From: Branchiostoma floridae
Taxonomy: Eukaryota > Chordata > Leptocardii > Amphioxiformes > Branchiostomatidae
Length of the DNA stretch: 64,000 nt
Direction of reading: 5' to 3'
Assembly: GCF_000003815.2 (NCBI RefSeq)
Contig: NC_049986.1
Location: forward strand, 284,062-348,061
Shown here: positions 55,401 to 60,499 of the stretch, piece by piece
Layout: every line of letters starts with the position of its first letter
Numbering within the stretch: the first letter of the stretch is position 1
Translations under genes and position numbers: made by a program
Notes under the pieces: model-generated
Database searches by the model: none
What the model saw: only the letters and a program-made list of their open reading frames with translations
Told to the model about the DNA's origin: nothing

Positions 55401-57101
55401 CAGGTTCAGACCTTACCGGAGCATGTTGGCACGTCACAATAATCCCATGGCCGTTCCGAATCCGTGGTGATGCACCAAACTCCGGAAGGGTCTCCATCCG
55501 GATTCCGGCAGTAGTTCTGCTCCAGTCCGGATGCCGGATTATTAGCGGGTGTGACGACGTGTTCGTGCGGTGTCTGACTGTCCCAGTGTTGACACGTCTT
55601 GCCTGTTCTCGTCACAGAGACTGTTCCTCGGTAAGATGCTCCATTCCCTATCTGGCAGTCTAAGGGTAGATACAAGAGGTTAGAAATATTACTTTCCTTT
55701 GTTTACTAGACCATTAGGCTTATTGTGAGCCACTTTAATGCTATGGGTTCCATAATTACACTATGATGGCAGATGTCCTCTTCCCTTAGTCTTGAAAGGT
55801 TTTAAGTTATACACTGACTTACTTTATGCATGGCATCTTCTGGAGACCTCAAAACTAATGCTCGAAGGCACAAAAAGGAAAATGCAACAAAAAACGCTGC
55901 TAAATCAGAGGACTAAACATGTAGTCCATACTTTCGAATACTTGGTCTATGTCATGTTTACCTCTAGTAAGACTATGTAATCGTCGGTATTTCAAATATG
56001 TTTTGTTGTCATTCTTGTTTATATGAGGGGAACATGGGCGCTGTGGCTCCATGCTCTGACCATGTGCCCCCATATCCCGGAGAGCAGAGCGTAAAATTTT
56101 GATTGACCAAGGTTGCCCTTGGGTAACCTGTGACCACTGTTCTAACTATTCTGAAATGAATGCCATGCCATCCATTGAATTAAGTCAGTATGGCCTTAGG
56201 GAAGGCATCACGAGAGGCTTGTTACACAAGGATTAAGTCTAAGAAATGACAAGCAAAGGAGCTAAAATGTAAAGGCAATGTTTAATTTGTCTCATCGGGC
56301 TCTTGTAACAATGCAGGAAGGCAAATTGACATTGATTCTTCCCGATGAGATACAAACTACACAACGTTATCATTTTCCCAGCTCCTAAATCTCATTAACT
56401 CCAAAGGGTCAGAAGCTTGCCGCTGACGGTTCAATTTTGATGAAACGCAAAGACTGTGCAGGGGGTTGAAAAATCTATATGTTTTATCGAATTTGGTTCA
56501 AGAAATAATGTTTTGTTGTATTTACCGGTCAATATTGTTGACTGGTTCGGGTATGTCAGATACAAAGTCGGGTATGTCGGTGGTTGAGTTGGTTCTAACG
56601 GTGAATGGGTTGGATCTGCTGGTGGTTGGGTCGGGTCTGCTGGTGGTTGGGTCGGGTCTGCCGGTGGTTGGGTCGGGCCTGCCGGTGGTTGGGTCGGGTC
56701 TGCTGGTGGTTGGGTCGGGTCTGCTGGTGGTTGGGTCGGGTCTGCTGGGGGTTGGGTCGGGTCTGCCGGTGGTTGGGTCGGGTCCCCCGGTGACAGAGTT
56801 GGGTTTGTAGGTAGGTTGGTCTGGTATTCCGATGGCTTGGTTGGATGTGCCGGTGGCTCTGTCGGGTCTGCCAACAACAAAAGACACATTTTCTGTCGAG
56901 ATTCGTCTTTCATGTTTTCAACTTCTCCGTTAAAATGGATGAGTAAAAGTATTCGAAACACATCGTGTAGATACTACCTTAAAAACACTATCTTTTTGTA
57001 CCTGTAGGTGAAAGGGATGGGTTCGCTTTCACCACATAGACGGCTATAACGGTTGCCACCAGACTGATGGCCCATTGTCCAAAGCGACGTTTGGTGTCCA
57101 T
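36939..57101 (-). CDS. Secreted mosaic protein: kringle, LDLa, F5/8C, CUB; 15 coding exons, 1,003 aa
   Basis: Coding exons, 5' to 3': 57002-57101, 56526-56867, 55417-55659, 48138-48266, 47789-47908, 46983-47099, 46646-46762, 45360-45776, 44264-44506, 43691-43798, 42599-42718, 39570-39686, 38639-38879, 37934-38058, 36939-37411. They total 3,012 nt, an exact multiple of three. Every junction has GT/AG ends and is phase 1, except one phase-2 junction inside the CUB domain. The protein reads: signal peptide, Pro/Thr repeats, kringle, four LDLa, F5/8C-like, kringle, three LDLa, CUB, PPGG repeats, stop. There is no transmembrane segment, so it is predicted to be secreted. The modules bind proteins, glycans, lipids or calcium in other proteins; a role in adhesion or recognition is inference. 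The L1 at 48315-54354 lies antisense in intron 3. Confidence 0.8.
37412..37933. other. Intron 14 of the mosaic gene
   Basis: AT-rich; no embedded feature recognised. Confidence 0.5.
37934..38058 (-). CDS. Mosaic gene exon 14: CUB domain, second part
   Basis: Acceptor TTGATTTCCAG|CC, donor GTCATAG|GTAAGG; 125 nt, restores phase 1. Completes the CUB fold: LTGEVPVDPIASTSNQMFVR, then FTSDD, GFQFYYAA. Two of the four usual CUB cysteines (the second pair) are missing. Confidence 0.86.
38639..38879 (-). CDS. Mosaic gene exon 13: CUB domain, first part
   Basis: Acceptor CTCCTAAG|AC, donor TTGAAGAG|GTGACG; 241 nt, ends in phase 2. Encodes the CUB start: GCGGIMTAPPGGTVTSPNYP, then YNNDATCEWTI, FHLEDGYDFLTIYDGG. 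Confidence 0.88.
38880..39569. other. Intron 12 of the mosaic gene
   Basis: 39433-39530 matches 42460-42560 ('CACAAGCTAGATGCCAT', 'AGATTTGAG'), part of the LDLa exon-unit duplication. Confidence 0.55.
39570..39686 (-). CDS. Mosaic gene exon 12: LDLa domain 7
   Basis: Acceptor TTTTTTTCCAAGCAG|GG, donor TGTGGGG|GTGAGC; 117 nt. Six-Cys LDLa: GCQESERQCSDGSCIPADYW, then CDGVFTDC, GEDESDC. Confidence 0.88.
39800..39905. repeat. Duplicated intronic block, also at 42260-42350
   Basis: 'AAGTACTGGGCAAAACCCT', 'TACGGCGTAT' and 'GAACAGGTAAGTGCACG' occur in both places, in the introns around LDLa exons 11 and 12. Confidence 0.75.
40190..41330 (-). mobile_element. LINE remnant in intron 11 of the mosaic gene
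   Basis: The minus strand encodes a LINE RT thumb/C-terminal region (LFRTCITPFISYGCEIWGK, about 41100-41300), then FLKKILDKYVVWWAL and the Cys/His end (ICTYCISKP..EIRFISDCL) down to 40434, followed by the 3' UTR. Frame breaks near 40900-41000. Same family as 3940-5520. Same orientation as the host gene. Confidence 0.8.
41690..42150. repeat. Two diverged copies of the CCGCTAG repeat family
   Basis: Copies at about 41700-41850 and 41990-42140 share CTGCAGTACC, CCGCTAG.GGGCCCAT, CCACCAAATATCA and TCTTCTCGAGTTATG. Related to the repeats at 30-680 and 1970-2628. Confidence 0.7.
42599..42718 (-). CDS. Mosaic gene exon 11: LDLa domain 6
   Basis: Acceptor ATATTTTCCCAAG|CT, donor TGTTTGG|GTGAGC; 120 nt. 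Six-Cys LDLa: GCQESERQCLDGSCIPEHYW, then CDGEYTDC, GEDESDC. Flanking introns match those of exon 12, so the two arose by tandem duplication. Confidence 0.88.
43122..43222 (-). pseudogene. Decayed LDLa exon
   Basis: The minus strand still reads CTAAGGGCTGCTCGGATAGT, then GGAGAGGATGAGT, matching the start and end of LDLa exons. It has lost cysteines, gained in-frame stops (TAG) and lacks a donor. Lies between exons 10 and 11. Confidence 0.7.
43691..43798 (-). CDS. Mosaic gene exon 10: LDLa domain 5, short first loop
   Basis: Acceptor CATTACAAG|CT, donor TGTGGGG|GTGAGC; 108 nt, the shortest LDLa exon. Six Cys remain (CVRRCLDGLCIPEDNWC, then HC, DDESDC), but the first loop has three residues instead of about six. 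Confidence 0.82.
43799..45359. other. Introns around kringle 2
   Basis: Intron 9 (43799-44263) and intron 8 (44507-45359). A C-rich run at about 45185-45215 is the only notable sequence. Confidence 0.45.
44264..44506 (-). CDS. Mosaic gene exon 9: kringle domain 2
   Basis: Acceptor CTACCCTTAG|AC, donor TGTTTCG|GTAAGG; 243 nt. Complete six-Cys kringle: DCLTGNGTSYRG, CQHWDSQTPHQHD, NYCRNPDGG, VWCF, WGYCDVPAC. Confidence 0.9.
45360..45776 (-). CDS. Mosaic gene exon 8: F5/8 type C (discoidin)-like domain
   Basis: Acceptor CCCAATTACCAG|GG, donor GCAGCAG|GTACG; 417 nt, 139 codons. Shows the discoidin pattern: AIDATPTLSPDTSGPDKVLD, then FWNP, PWYIIFDL, LSKIRI, FELQIS, FSATSRFWQLLI, EVSFLG. F5/8C domains bind glycans or phospholipids. 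The Cys pair often found at the ends is absent here. Confidence 0.75.
45863..46108. repeat. 24-bp minisatellite in intron 7
   Basis: About ten copies of GGATATGGTTTTGGTCAAGC-type units (24 bp), with GGTATGATT variants. Open in several frames because 24 is divisible by three; not coding in the mosaic gene. The left flank (45820-45833, TTAGACATCCAGG) resembles the left end of the PLE at 15550. Confidence 0.9.
46385..46513 (-). pseudogene. Decayed LDLa exon, paralogue of exon 4
   Basis: The minus strand begins with an acceptor-like TTTTTAAG|GC and reads QCEVCYKDEIQCLNG, then a stop (TGA) where SC is expected, then KDYVCDAYGDCPRGEDESDS. The last Cys is lost and no donor follows. Intact counterpart: 48138-48266. 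Confidence 0.8.
46646..46762 (-). CDS. Mosaic gene exon 7: LDLa domain 4
   Basis: Acceptor CTTTTTTAAAAG|CT, donor TGCCCGT|GTAAGC; 117 nt. Six-Cys LDLa: GCQESAHQCFDGSCIPEHYW, then CNGHSDC, GEDESDC. Confidence 0.86.
46983..47099 (-). CDS. Mosaic gene exon 6: LDLa domain 3
   Basis: Acceptor TTTTTTTCAAAAG|CT, donor TGTGGGG|GTGAGC; 117 nt. Six-Cys LDLa: GCQESERQCLDGWCIPEHYW, then CNGYSSC, GEDESDC. The usual Asp after the fourth Cys is Asn, which may lower calcium affinity. Confidence 0.88.
47217..47656. mobile_element. Foldback element with about 155-bp arms in intron 5
   Basis: The left arm from TATAGAAATTGCTAAA to GTCATAAGTATCAGAAA is the near complement of the right arm. Central spacer about 120 bp. 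No coding frame. Confidence 0.85.
47789..47908 (-). CDS. Mosaic gene exon 5: LDLa domain 2
   Basis: Acceptor CATCACAAG|CT, donor TGTGAAG|GTGAGC; 120 nt. Six-Cys LDLa: SCQQSDRQCLNGWCIPEHYW, then CDGQYNDC, GEDESDC. Confidence 0.88.
48138..48266 (-). CDS. Mosaic gene exon 4: LDLa domain 1
   Basis: Acceptor GTTTTTTGCAAG|GC, donor TGTGGGG|GTAAGT; 129 nt. Reads VCYEDEFQCLNGSCIPDNYW, then CDG, NC and GEDESIC: six Cys and the acidic calcium-binding end. Its closest relative is the decayed exon at 46385-46513. The L1 insertion starts 48 bp upstream of the acceptor. Confidence 0.88.
48301..48314. repeat. Target-site duplication (left) of the L1
   Basis: CGTAAAAATAATTT, repeated at 54355-54368 after the poly(A) tail. 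Confidence 0.85.
48473..49360 (+). CDS. L1 ORF1 protein, coiled coil and RRM, 295 aa
   Basis: A basic N-terminus is followed by a heptad-rich coiled coil (about 62-150: LKTVGDKLSGQIRTLDVKVD), an RRM-like core (about 158-225: SDVIIRGLP, LAVHRL-type strand, HLLVRLVNYHDRDRIL) and a basic C-terminal domain (SKISIYVPPKSTYAVLLVNG). This is the ORF1p architecture of L1-group elements: a trimeric RNA chaperone that coats the element RNA. It differs from the zinc-knuckle ORF1 of the LINE at 19-24 kb. Confidence 0.88.
   Translation: MGKRNRRSRGSNTSEENGSPTNLTHRPPPKTPKMATPSNAGMASLPPELQPLAHLILEQSKLQQETLAGQLKTVGDKLSGQIRTLDVKVDGLSTELSSLRDRVLTLETAAEYKDNEVEQLRRELHNERRERVKSDLLAERYSRKSDVIIRGLPYHKEENCEMLFNDFLLGELGLEKMPLVAVHRLSRPTKTRPNPHLLVRLVNYHDRDRILKEGRKLRGSGYAVYEHLPPPIQAARSQLVPDRDAEIQKAKDTNTRSKISIYVPPKSTYAVLLVNGKEKKRINAVDIALTENKTT
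49840..50121 (+). CDS. Small hydrophobic frame overlapping the ORF2 start (hypothetical)
   Basis: 93 codons upstream of ORF2. Its stop overlaps the ORF2 start as ATGA (50118-50121), an arrangement that can support termination-reinitiation. It encodes a hydrophobic stretch (VVNYISVILSYICMYVSVSV) and a Cys-containing C-terminus. No family recognised; it may be fortuitous. Confidence 0.3.
   Translation: MSKIGADMSVWKCANVVNYISVILSYICMYVSVSVLYLAYPCNTVYFCSDTTDTTDHESIWCDRCLKELSTHTLFLFSTLQRNFIKECYRQQP
50118..53915 (+). CDS. L1 ORF2, endonuclease-reverse transcriptase, 1,265 aa
   Basis: Complete frame. The APE-type endonuclease occupies about 1-240, with SYNVNG (Asn 12), LQETH (Glu 41), NIYGPN, VVGDFN (Asp 145, Asn 147), RIDYFL and SDHKF (Asp 231, His 232). 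The reverse transcriptase spans about 440-800: DGKAPGLDGLP, NWRPLTLL, FVADFAKAFD (Asp 610), RGVRQGCPLS and FADD (710-713). Near the C-terminus a CX2C..H..C motif (FCSYCEVEL..THALWDC). All catalytic residues expected for target-primed reverse transcription are present. Confidence 0.95.
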   Translation: MIDGKTKIGSYNVNGLANHRKRKEIFTWLSEKSSDIICLQETHSNLKEENVWEREWGGQILFSHGTSNQRGVAILLKKDLDCTVHDVKKDDDGRLLMVDITVKSKRFCLANIYGPNKDNPTFFDYVENKIIDMKLSHENIIVVGDFNTVLNAGLDRAGSNSTVYHPQAQQRISDMIQALDLVDIWRFQFPHISTFTWRRGKQASRIDYFLVSFSLIADTSNVKISDRFKSDHKFISISIKTADYQRGKNYWKFNQSLLSDNIFIKLSEEFIEEFFRINLGTSDPLTVWDTFKCCFRGHSIKYSSRRYKENTLKENQIKGRIDELTMKLDASNVPPDGLIQELNILQNELETLCEEKISQKLYNTRAKNMEFSEKCNKFFLKIGLRNQARKNLNNLTTSDGKNIHEPEGILSELKSFYSSLYSSDSETVTLEREKSDIFFPTTNNVHLSEKQKDTCEGPITENELWAAVNSFKDGKAPGLDGLPIEIYKTFFKSLKQPMLMCFNHAFDTGHLSDTQKVGLITLLLKQNGDGQYKNPSQLTNWRPLTLLCCDVRIISKIIALRIKKVINNLICQDQTGFLKGRFIGENIRRILEIIEHYETENKPGLIFVADFAKAFDTIHWEYMFKVLRFFGFGNSCIRWISLLYNDISSRIINNGHISSTFPISRGVRQGCPLSPYLFVLCVEILAMKIRDNSQIKGLTVNECETKISQFADDSNFPIQPELSTILALVRDLNDFAAISGLKPNYDKCKILRIGSLRNTFFVLPCSLPLQWTNGPVQMLGVIMSGDTKDQLENYRIRLAKIDKTLQPWRGQSLTLHGKITLINTLVVSQFTHLFMALPTPDNDFFVKYEKKIFNFIWNGHPEKIKRKTLYNSYENGGLKLIHLPTFDRTRKASWIPRLYSTDNSFCKKVLSKSNLLFRIGVFPFLQLDKKHMDYCFNLAKPPLSVFFKDVMKAWLSFQFRPPENHYEIYSQLIWYNSSILIENKPILWESLASQGIISINDLLDEEGRFLTYKTLCDKIGKVINKLSYNQLISAVPDAWKTIIRDKQPIIGPILPHIANYLCLNAKTSNRNIYIAFLRMYSVADISLNIMTYWEDLFNTPVPWTLIFKLIYNTTICTRMRFFQYRLIYKFLPTNRMLHIWKLIDSPFCSYCEVELETTTHALWDCPKVYELWKEIKEWFEQQTSEILPIDIFSVIFGDINSSILTNVIILVAKCFIFNLRGKRLFLGHYISYLKSHYKTELIIATRNNKLETHYNKWGPIMHKLN
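54355..54507. other. Intron sequence homologous to 46540-46640; LDLa exon missing
   Basis: After the L1 the sequence 'TGATCTGAAATTTGGTACT', 'GCGATATCTATTTTACAAAC' continues the intron seen at 46550-46630. The match ends at about 54468, exactly where the paralogue has its LDLa exon (46646). Here unrelated sequence follows. Confidence 0.65.
54508..55351. mobile_element. TIR element carrying three 183-bp tandem repeats
   Basis: Ends share a perfect 22-bp inverted repeat starting GGGTAAGGAGCGCTCCCGG, and looser inverted similarity extends to about 140 bp (GCACGATAGGCCGGGCACGA). Inside, 'TGTGATTCT' and 'AGAGTCTAC' blocks recur at about 54705, 54889 and 55070. No transposase frame and no clear target duplication. 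Confidence 0.75.
55417..55659 (-). CDS. Mosaic gene exon 3: kringle domain 1
   Basis: Acceptor CTACCCTTAG|AC, donor TGCTCCG|GTAAGG; 243 nt. A complete kringle: DC...GASYRG, CQHWDSQTPH, NYCRNPDGD, VWC, WDYCDVPTC. All six cysteines are present. Same exon length and about three-quarters identity to kringle 2 at 44264. Confidence 0.9.
55660..56525. other. Intron 2 of the mosaic gene
   Basis: No exon or named repeat. A short inverted pair (GTCTCATCGGGC / CCCGATGAGAT, about 56297-56350) could form a hairpin. Confidence 0.45.
56526..56867 (-). CDS. Mosaic gene exon 2: Pro/Thr linker repeats
   Basis: Acceptor TTTTGTTGTTGGCAG|AC, donor TTGACCG|GTAAATAC, phase 1 on both sides. Encodes a linker with about eight DPTQPPA heptads plus degenerate units (DPTHSPL, EPTQPPT, YPTLYLT), likely O-glycosylated and extended. 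The 21-bp repeat creates spurious frames on the other strand. Confidence 0.8.
57002..57101 (-). CDS. Mosaic gene exon 1: signal peptide
   Basis: ATG at 57099-57101 in context CCAAAATGG. It encodes a short basic start (MDTKRRFGQ), a hydrophobic core (WAISLVATVIAVYVV) and a likely cleavage after KA. Donor CTACAG|GTACAAAA. A strong acceptor (TTTTTCTTCTCTACGATAG|C at 57112) just upstream implies a preceding untranslated exon. Confidence 0.8.
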
Positions 57102-57289
57102 TTTGGGTTAGCTATCGTAGAGAAGAAAAACTCTTGAGTAAGTCCATATGCTTATGTAGAGCCGAAATATTTCAAATATTTGTTTTTTTTTTAATACGGA
57201 TATTCATTAGATATGGTACTATTCCTCCTGGAGTCCGGGTGAATGATATTAATCACCGTATGGCGTCCACAGATATGCACAGACGTTAC

Positions 57290-57870
57290 ATAAAATGTTA
57301 AAAACAGAATGAAGAAAGAATGAATGACAGGATGTTCCTTTCTATAGACGTTACAAAAATACCTGGTGAATGTCTATTGTCCTCGGGAAAAGTATAATTA
57401 TGCAATAGGCTCTTAGGCTAGCCTGCAAAGAGTCACCAAAATGTATGTTAAAAACAGAATGAAGATAGAATGACATGATGTTCCTTTCTATAGACGTTAC
57501 AAAAATACCTAGTGAATGCCTATTGTCCTCGGGAAAATATAATTATTTAATAGGCTCTTAGGCTAGCCTGTGAGGAGTCACCAAAATTTATGTTAAAAAC
57601 AGAATGAAGATAGAATGACATGATGTTCCTTTCTATAGACGTTATAAAAATACCTGGTGAATGTCTATTGTCCTCGGGAAAAGTATAATTATGCAATAGG
57701 CTCTTAGGCTAGCCTGCGAAGAGTCACCAAAATGTATGTTAAAAACAGAATGAAGATAGAATGACAGGATATTCCTTTCTATAGACGTTATAAAAATACC
57801 TGGTGAATGCCTATTGTCCTCGGGAAAAGTATAATTATGCAATAGGCTATTAGGCTAGCCTGCGAAGAGT
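57290..57870. repeat. 146-bp tandem repeat, four units
   Basis: TCTATAGACGTTA recurs at 57341, 57487, 57632 and 57778. A partial fifth copy lies at 59545-59610. In the 5' UTR intron of the mosaic gene. Confidence 0.92.
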
Positions 57871-58278
57871 GTTCCAGCCGGACAATGTTCATTTTGTGCG
57901 AGTACATTTTACGACAGGCGTCTGATTTCATTTTAATTACAAATTAAAGAATTTTGAGCATGTTTAGTTAACTTCGAAGGAACTTTTTATGCCATGTAGT
58001 AAAATTGCACGAGATGCGTGAGACTCTTATATAAGTGCGCATACGTCAGCATTAAAAGCATGATTAAAATTCTAAAACAAACGAGAAACAAAATTTGCAA
58101 AATGTTCCATGTTTCCCCAAGTCCAACACATGGATGTATATAATTGTCCTGAGGTTGTTAGTATTTCTTTATCTCAGCAAGTTTCAATACAATGAGAACA
58201 TGACCCAATGCCACGCCAATACCTGGGCAAACTGCGCATAAGAAAAACTCTCTCACTGTTTGCTACTGGTGTCTGTAA

Positions 58279-58757
58279 TGGGGCCTTCACACCGAAACCG
58301 AAGTAGCAGGAATCAAGCAGAACCAGCTGGAATGCCGTCAGAATAGAAATTCTCTTCTATTCCTTGGAATTCGTAGTGTATTCCGGAAATTCTTACTGCA
58401 TTCGAGATGTTCTTTTTGCCACATTCGGGCAGTTTCGGTTCTCCATCGAATGAGATAAGAATATTTCGAATAATGCTGGAATGCCACAGGATGCGGTCAT
58501 ACTGCAGTTAGAATAGTTAGAATCCAATTAGAATCCACTTGGAATGCCATTCGATATTTCTACACTTCGAATGCACCTCGACAGTTTTTGGAATGTCAAA
58601 AACTTTCGAGCCATCCAAAAGAACGGGTACGAATATCTGGAATACAGTAAGAATGTTTAGAATACACTGCAAATTGCCAGGAATTGCCAGGAATTGAAAC
58701 AAATTATTTTTCTGACGGCATTCCGGCCCATTCGTGCTCTTGCGTGTAAAGGGGGCT
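58279..58757. mobile_element. PIF/Harbinger-like MITE
   Basis: Flanked by TAA at 58276-58278 and 58758-58760. Ends GGGGCCTTCACAC and the complement of GCCCCCTTTACAC; GGAATGCCGTCAGAA is repeated inverted further in. No coding frame. Superfamily is suggested by the 3-bp TAA duplication only. Confidence 0.6.
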
Positions 58758-59035
58758 TAAAGAGTGATGCGCCACGATATACGTACTCACCATGCGCTCA
58801 ATCAATTTTATCATAATTACCAATAAAAAAATAAGTATGTTTAATCAACTGCCAATGAATTTATATGCGATGTAGTAAAAACAATATATATCTTGCATTG
58901 CACGAGATGCGTGAGAATCTTTGAAAAGTGCGCATGCGTCAGCATTAAAAGCAAAATTCTAAAACAAACAAGAAACAGTATTTGCAAAATGTTCCTTGTT
59001 TTTCCGAGTCCAACACATTAATGCATATAATTGTC

Positions 59036-59446
59036 CTCGGGTAGTTAGTATTTCTATATCTCAGCGAGTTCTGAGGTAGTTAGTATTTCTATATCTCAGC
59101 GAGTTCTGAGGTAGTTAGTATTTCTATATCTCAGCGAGTTCTGAGGTAGTTAGTATTTCTATATCTCAGCGAGTTCTGAGGTAGTTAGTATTTCTATATC
59201 TCAGCGAGTTCTGAGGTAGTTAGTATTTCTATATCTCAGCGAGTTCTGAGGTAGTTAGTATTTCTATATCTCAGCGAGTTTTGAGGTAGTTAGTATTTCT
59301 ATATCTCAGCGAGTTCTGAGGTAGTTAGTATTTCTATATCTCAGCGAGTTCTGAGGTAGTTAGTATTTCTATATCTCAGCGAGTTCTGAGGTAGTTAGTA
59401 TTTCTATATCTCAGCGAGTTTTGAGGTAGTTAGTATTTCTATATCT
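59036..59446. repeat. 35-bp minisatellite, about 12 units
   Basis: Unit GAGGTAGTTAGTATTTCTAT plus ATCTCAGCGAGTTCT. It expanded from a sequence present once in the neighbouring block copies (58160; 59845). CTCAG and CTGAG within each unit can pair. Confidence 0.95.
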
Positions 59447-60277
59447 TGCCTATGTGAGAGCAAAATGCGCATGCGTATAGCTCTGCAGTTAAACTTGTAG
59501 GAACTGTTTAAAGCCTGTGTTCTCAGTAAATTCATGATGTATTTAGGCTAGCCTGTGAGGAGTCGCCAAAATGCACGTTAAATGAATGAAGAAAGAATGA
59601 CAAGATGTTCGAATGAAATAGTCGCTATACGATCATGTGATTTCATTTTAATTGTCGTGTATCATATGTTTAATCAACTGCCAATGAATTTTTATGCGAT
59701 GGAGTAAAAACAATAATATCTTGCATTGCACGAGATGCGTGAGAATCTTATATAAGCGTCAAAATTGTAAGAATGATTCAAACAAACGAGAAATAATTTG
59801 AAAATTATATGTTATCAACTTGGAGGCATATGTTATAATTGTTCTGAGGTAGTAAGTATTGCTATATATATATGCAAGTTTCGATACAATGGGAATATGA
59901 CAAAATGGCATGTGTATAGTTCTGTGATTCAACTTGTGGGAACTGTGGGAAGTAAGGAGGACTTTGTCAATTCTACGCGCTGAGCAGGTAAAAATGAGCA
60001 CTCCAATCGACTTTGTTTCTATCAAAAGTACGGAATAAACTATTTCTATGCGGTTTCTTAAACGATCGGGAATTAAATGTTTTCAACAATTTTTTTCAGC
60101 AAATTGCGTTCTAATAGTAATATTCTTTGATGCCCGAATGTTTCTGGACTTTTAACGTTTTCAACAAATGTTTTCAGCAATTCTTTTATGCCCGAATGTT
60201 TCTGGACTTATAACGTAGACGTGTACATGAAGTAGGGTGGTAAACAAATGTATCAGAGAAGTTTAAAACACACTTAC

Positions 60278-60350
60278 TGAGTTCCTGCAGCGCCAGAACT
60301 CTGTGACTCCACAACTCGGACCGGTGTTCTCTCAAAATGAAAGGCTGTGG
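60278..60350 (-). promoter_or_regulatory. Putative 5' untranslated exon and promoter of the mosaic gene
   Basis: The minus strand has a good donor, AACTCA|GTAAGTGTG, ending an exon at 60278. It would splice to the acceptor at 57112, ten bases before the start codon. Upstream, inverted CCAAT boxes (GATTGG) occur near 60392-60398 and 60452-60458. No TATA box. The 5' end is a guess. Confidence 0.4.
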
Positions 60351-60499
60351 TCTAAACCTGCTATCTACTTTTTCCGATCGTTTGGTTCAACCAATCACTG
60401 TGTCTGATATGAATACACTCGGTACGTTGGAGAAATCCCACCCTTTAGGTATCCAATCAGCGTCTTCGTTACTAAATCTACACCGGCATGAGGCTTCGC

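Larger units (their letters stand above)
57940..59960. repeat. Large repeated block, three copies
   Basis: Copies near 57960-58230, 58830-59060 and 59660-59910 share 'TTTATGC.ATG.AGTAAAA', 'GCACGAGATGCGTGAGA', 'AAACAAACGAGAAA' and the GTTAGTATTTC motif. A TIR element and a 35-bp minisatellite lie inside. Confidence 0.75.

Noticed and set aside
56466-56810. Plus-strand VVGSGL/WLGRV repeat frames
   Set aside because: Antisense of the DPTQPPA repeat exon.
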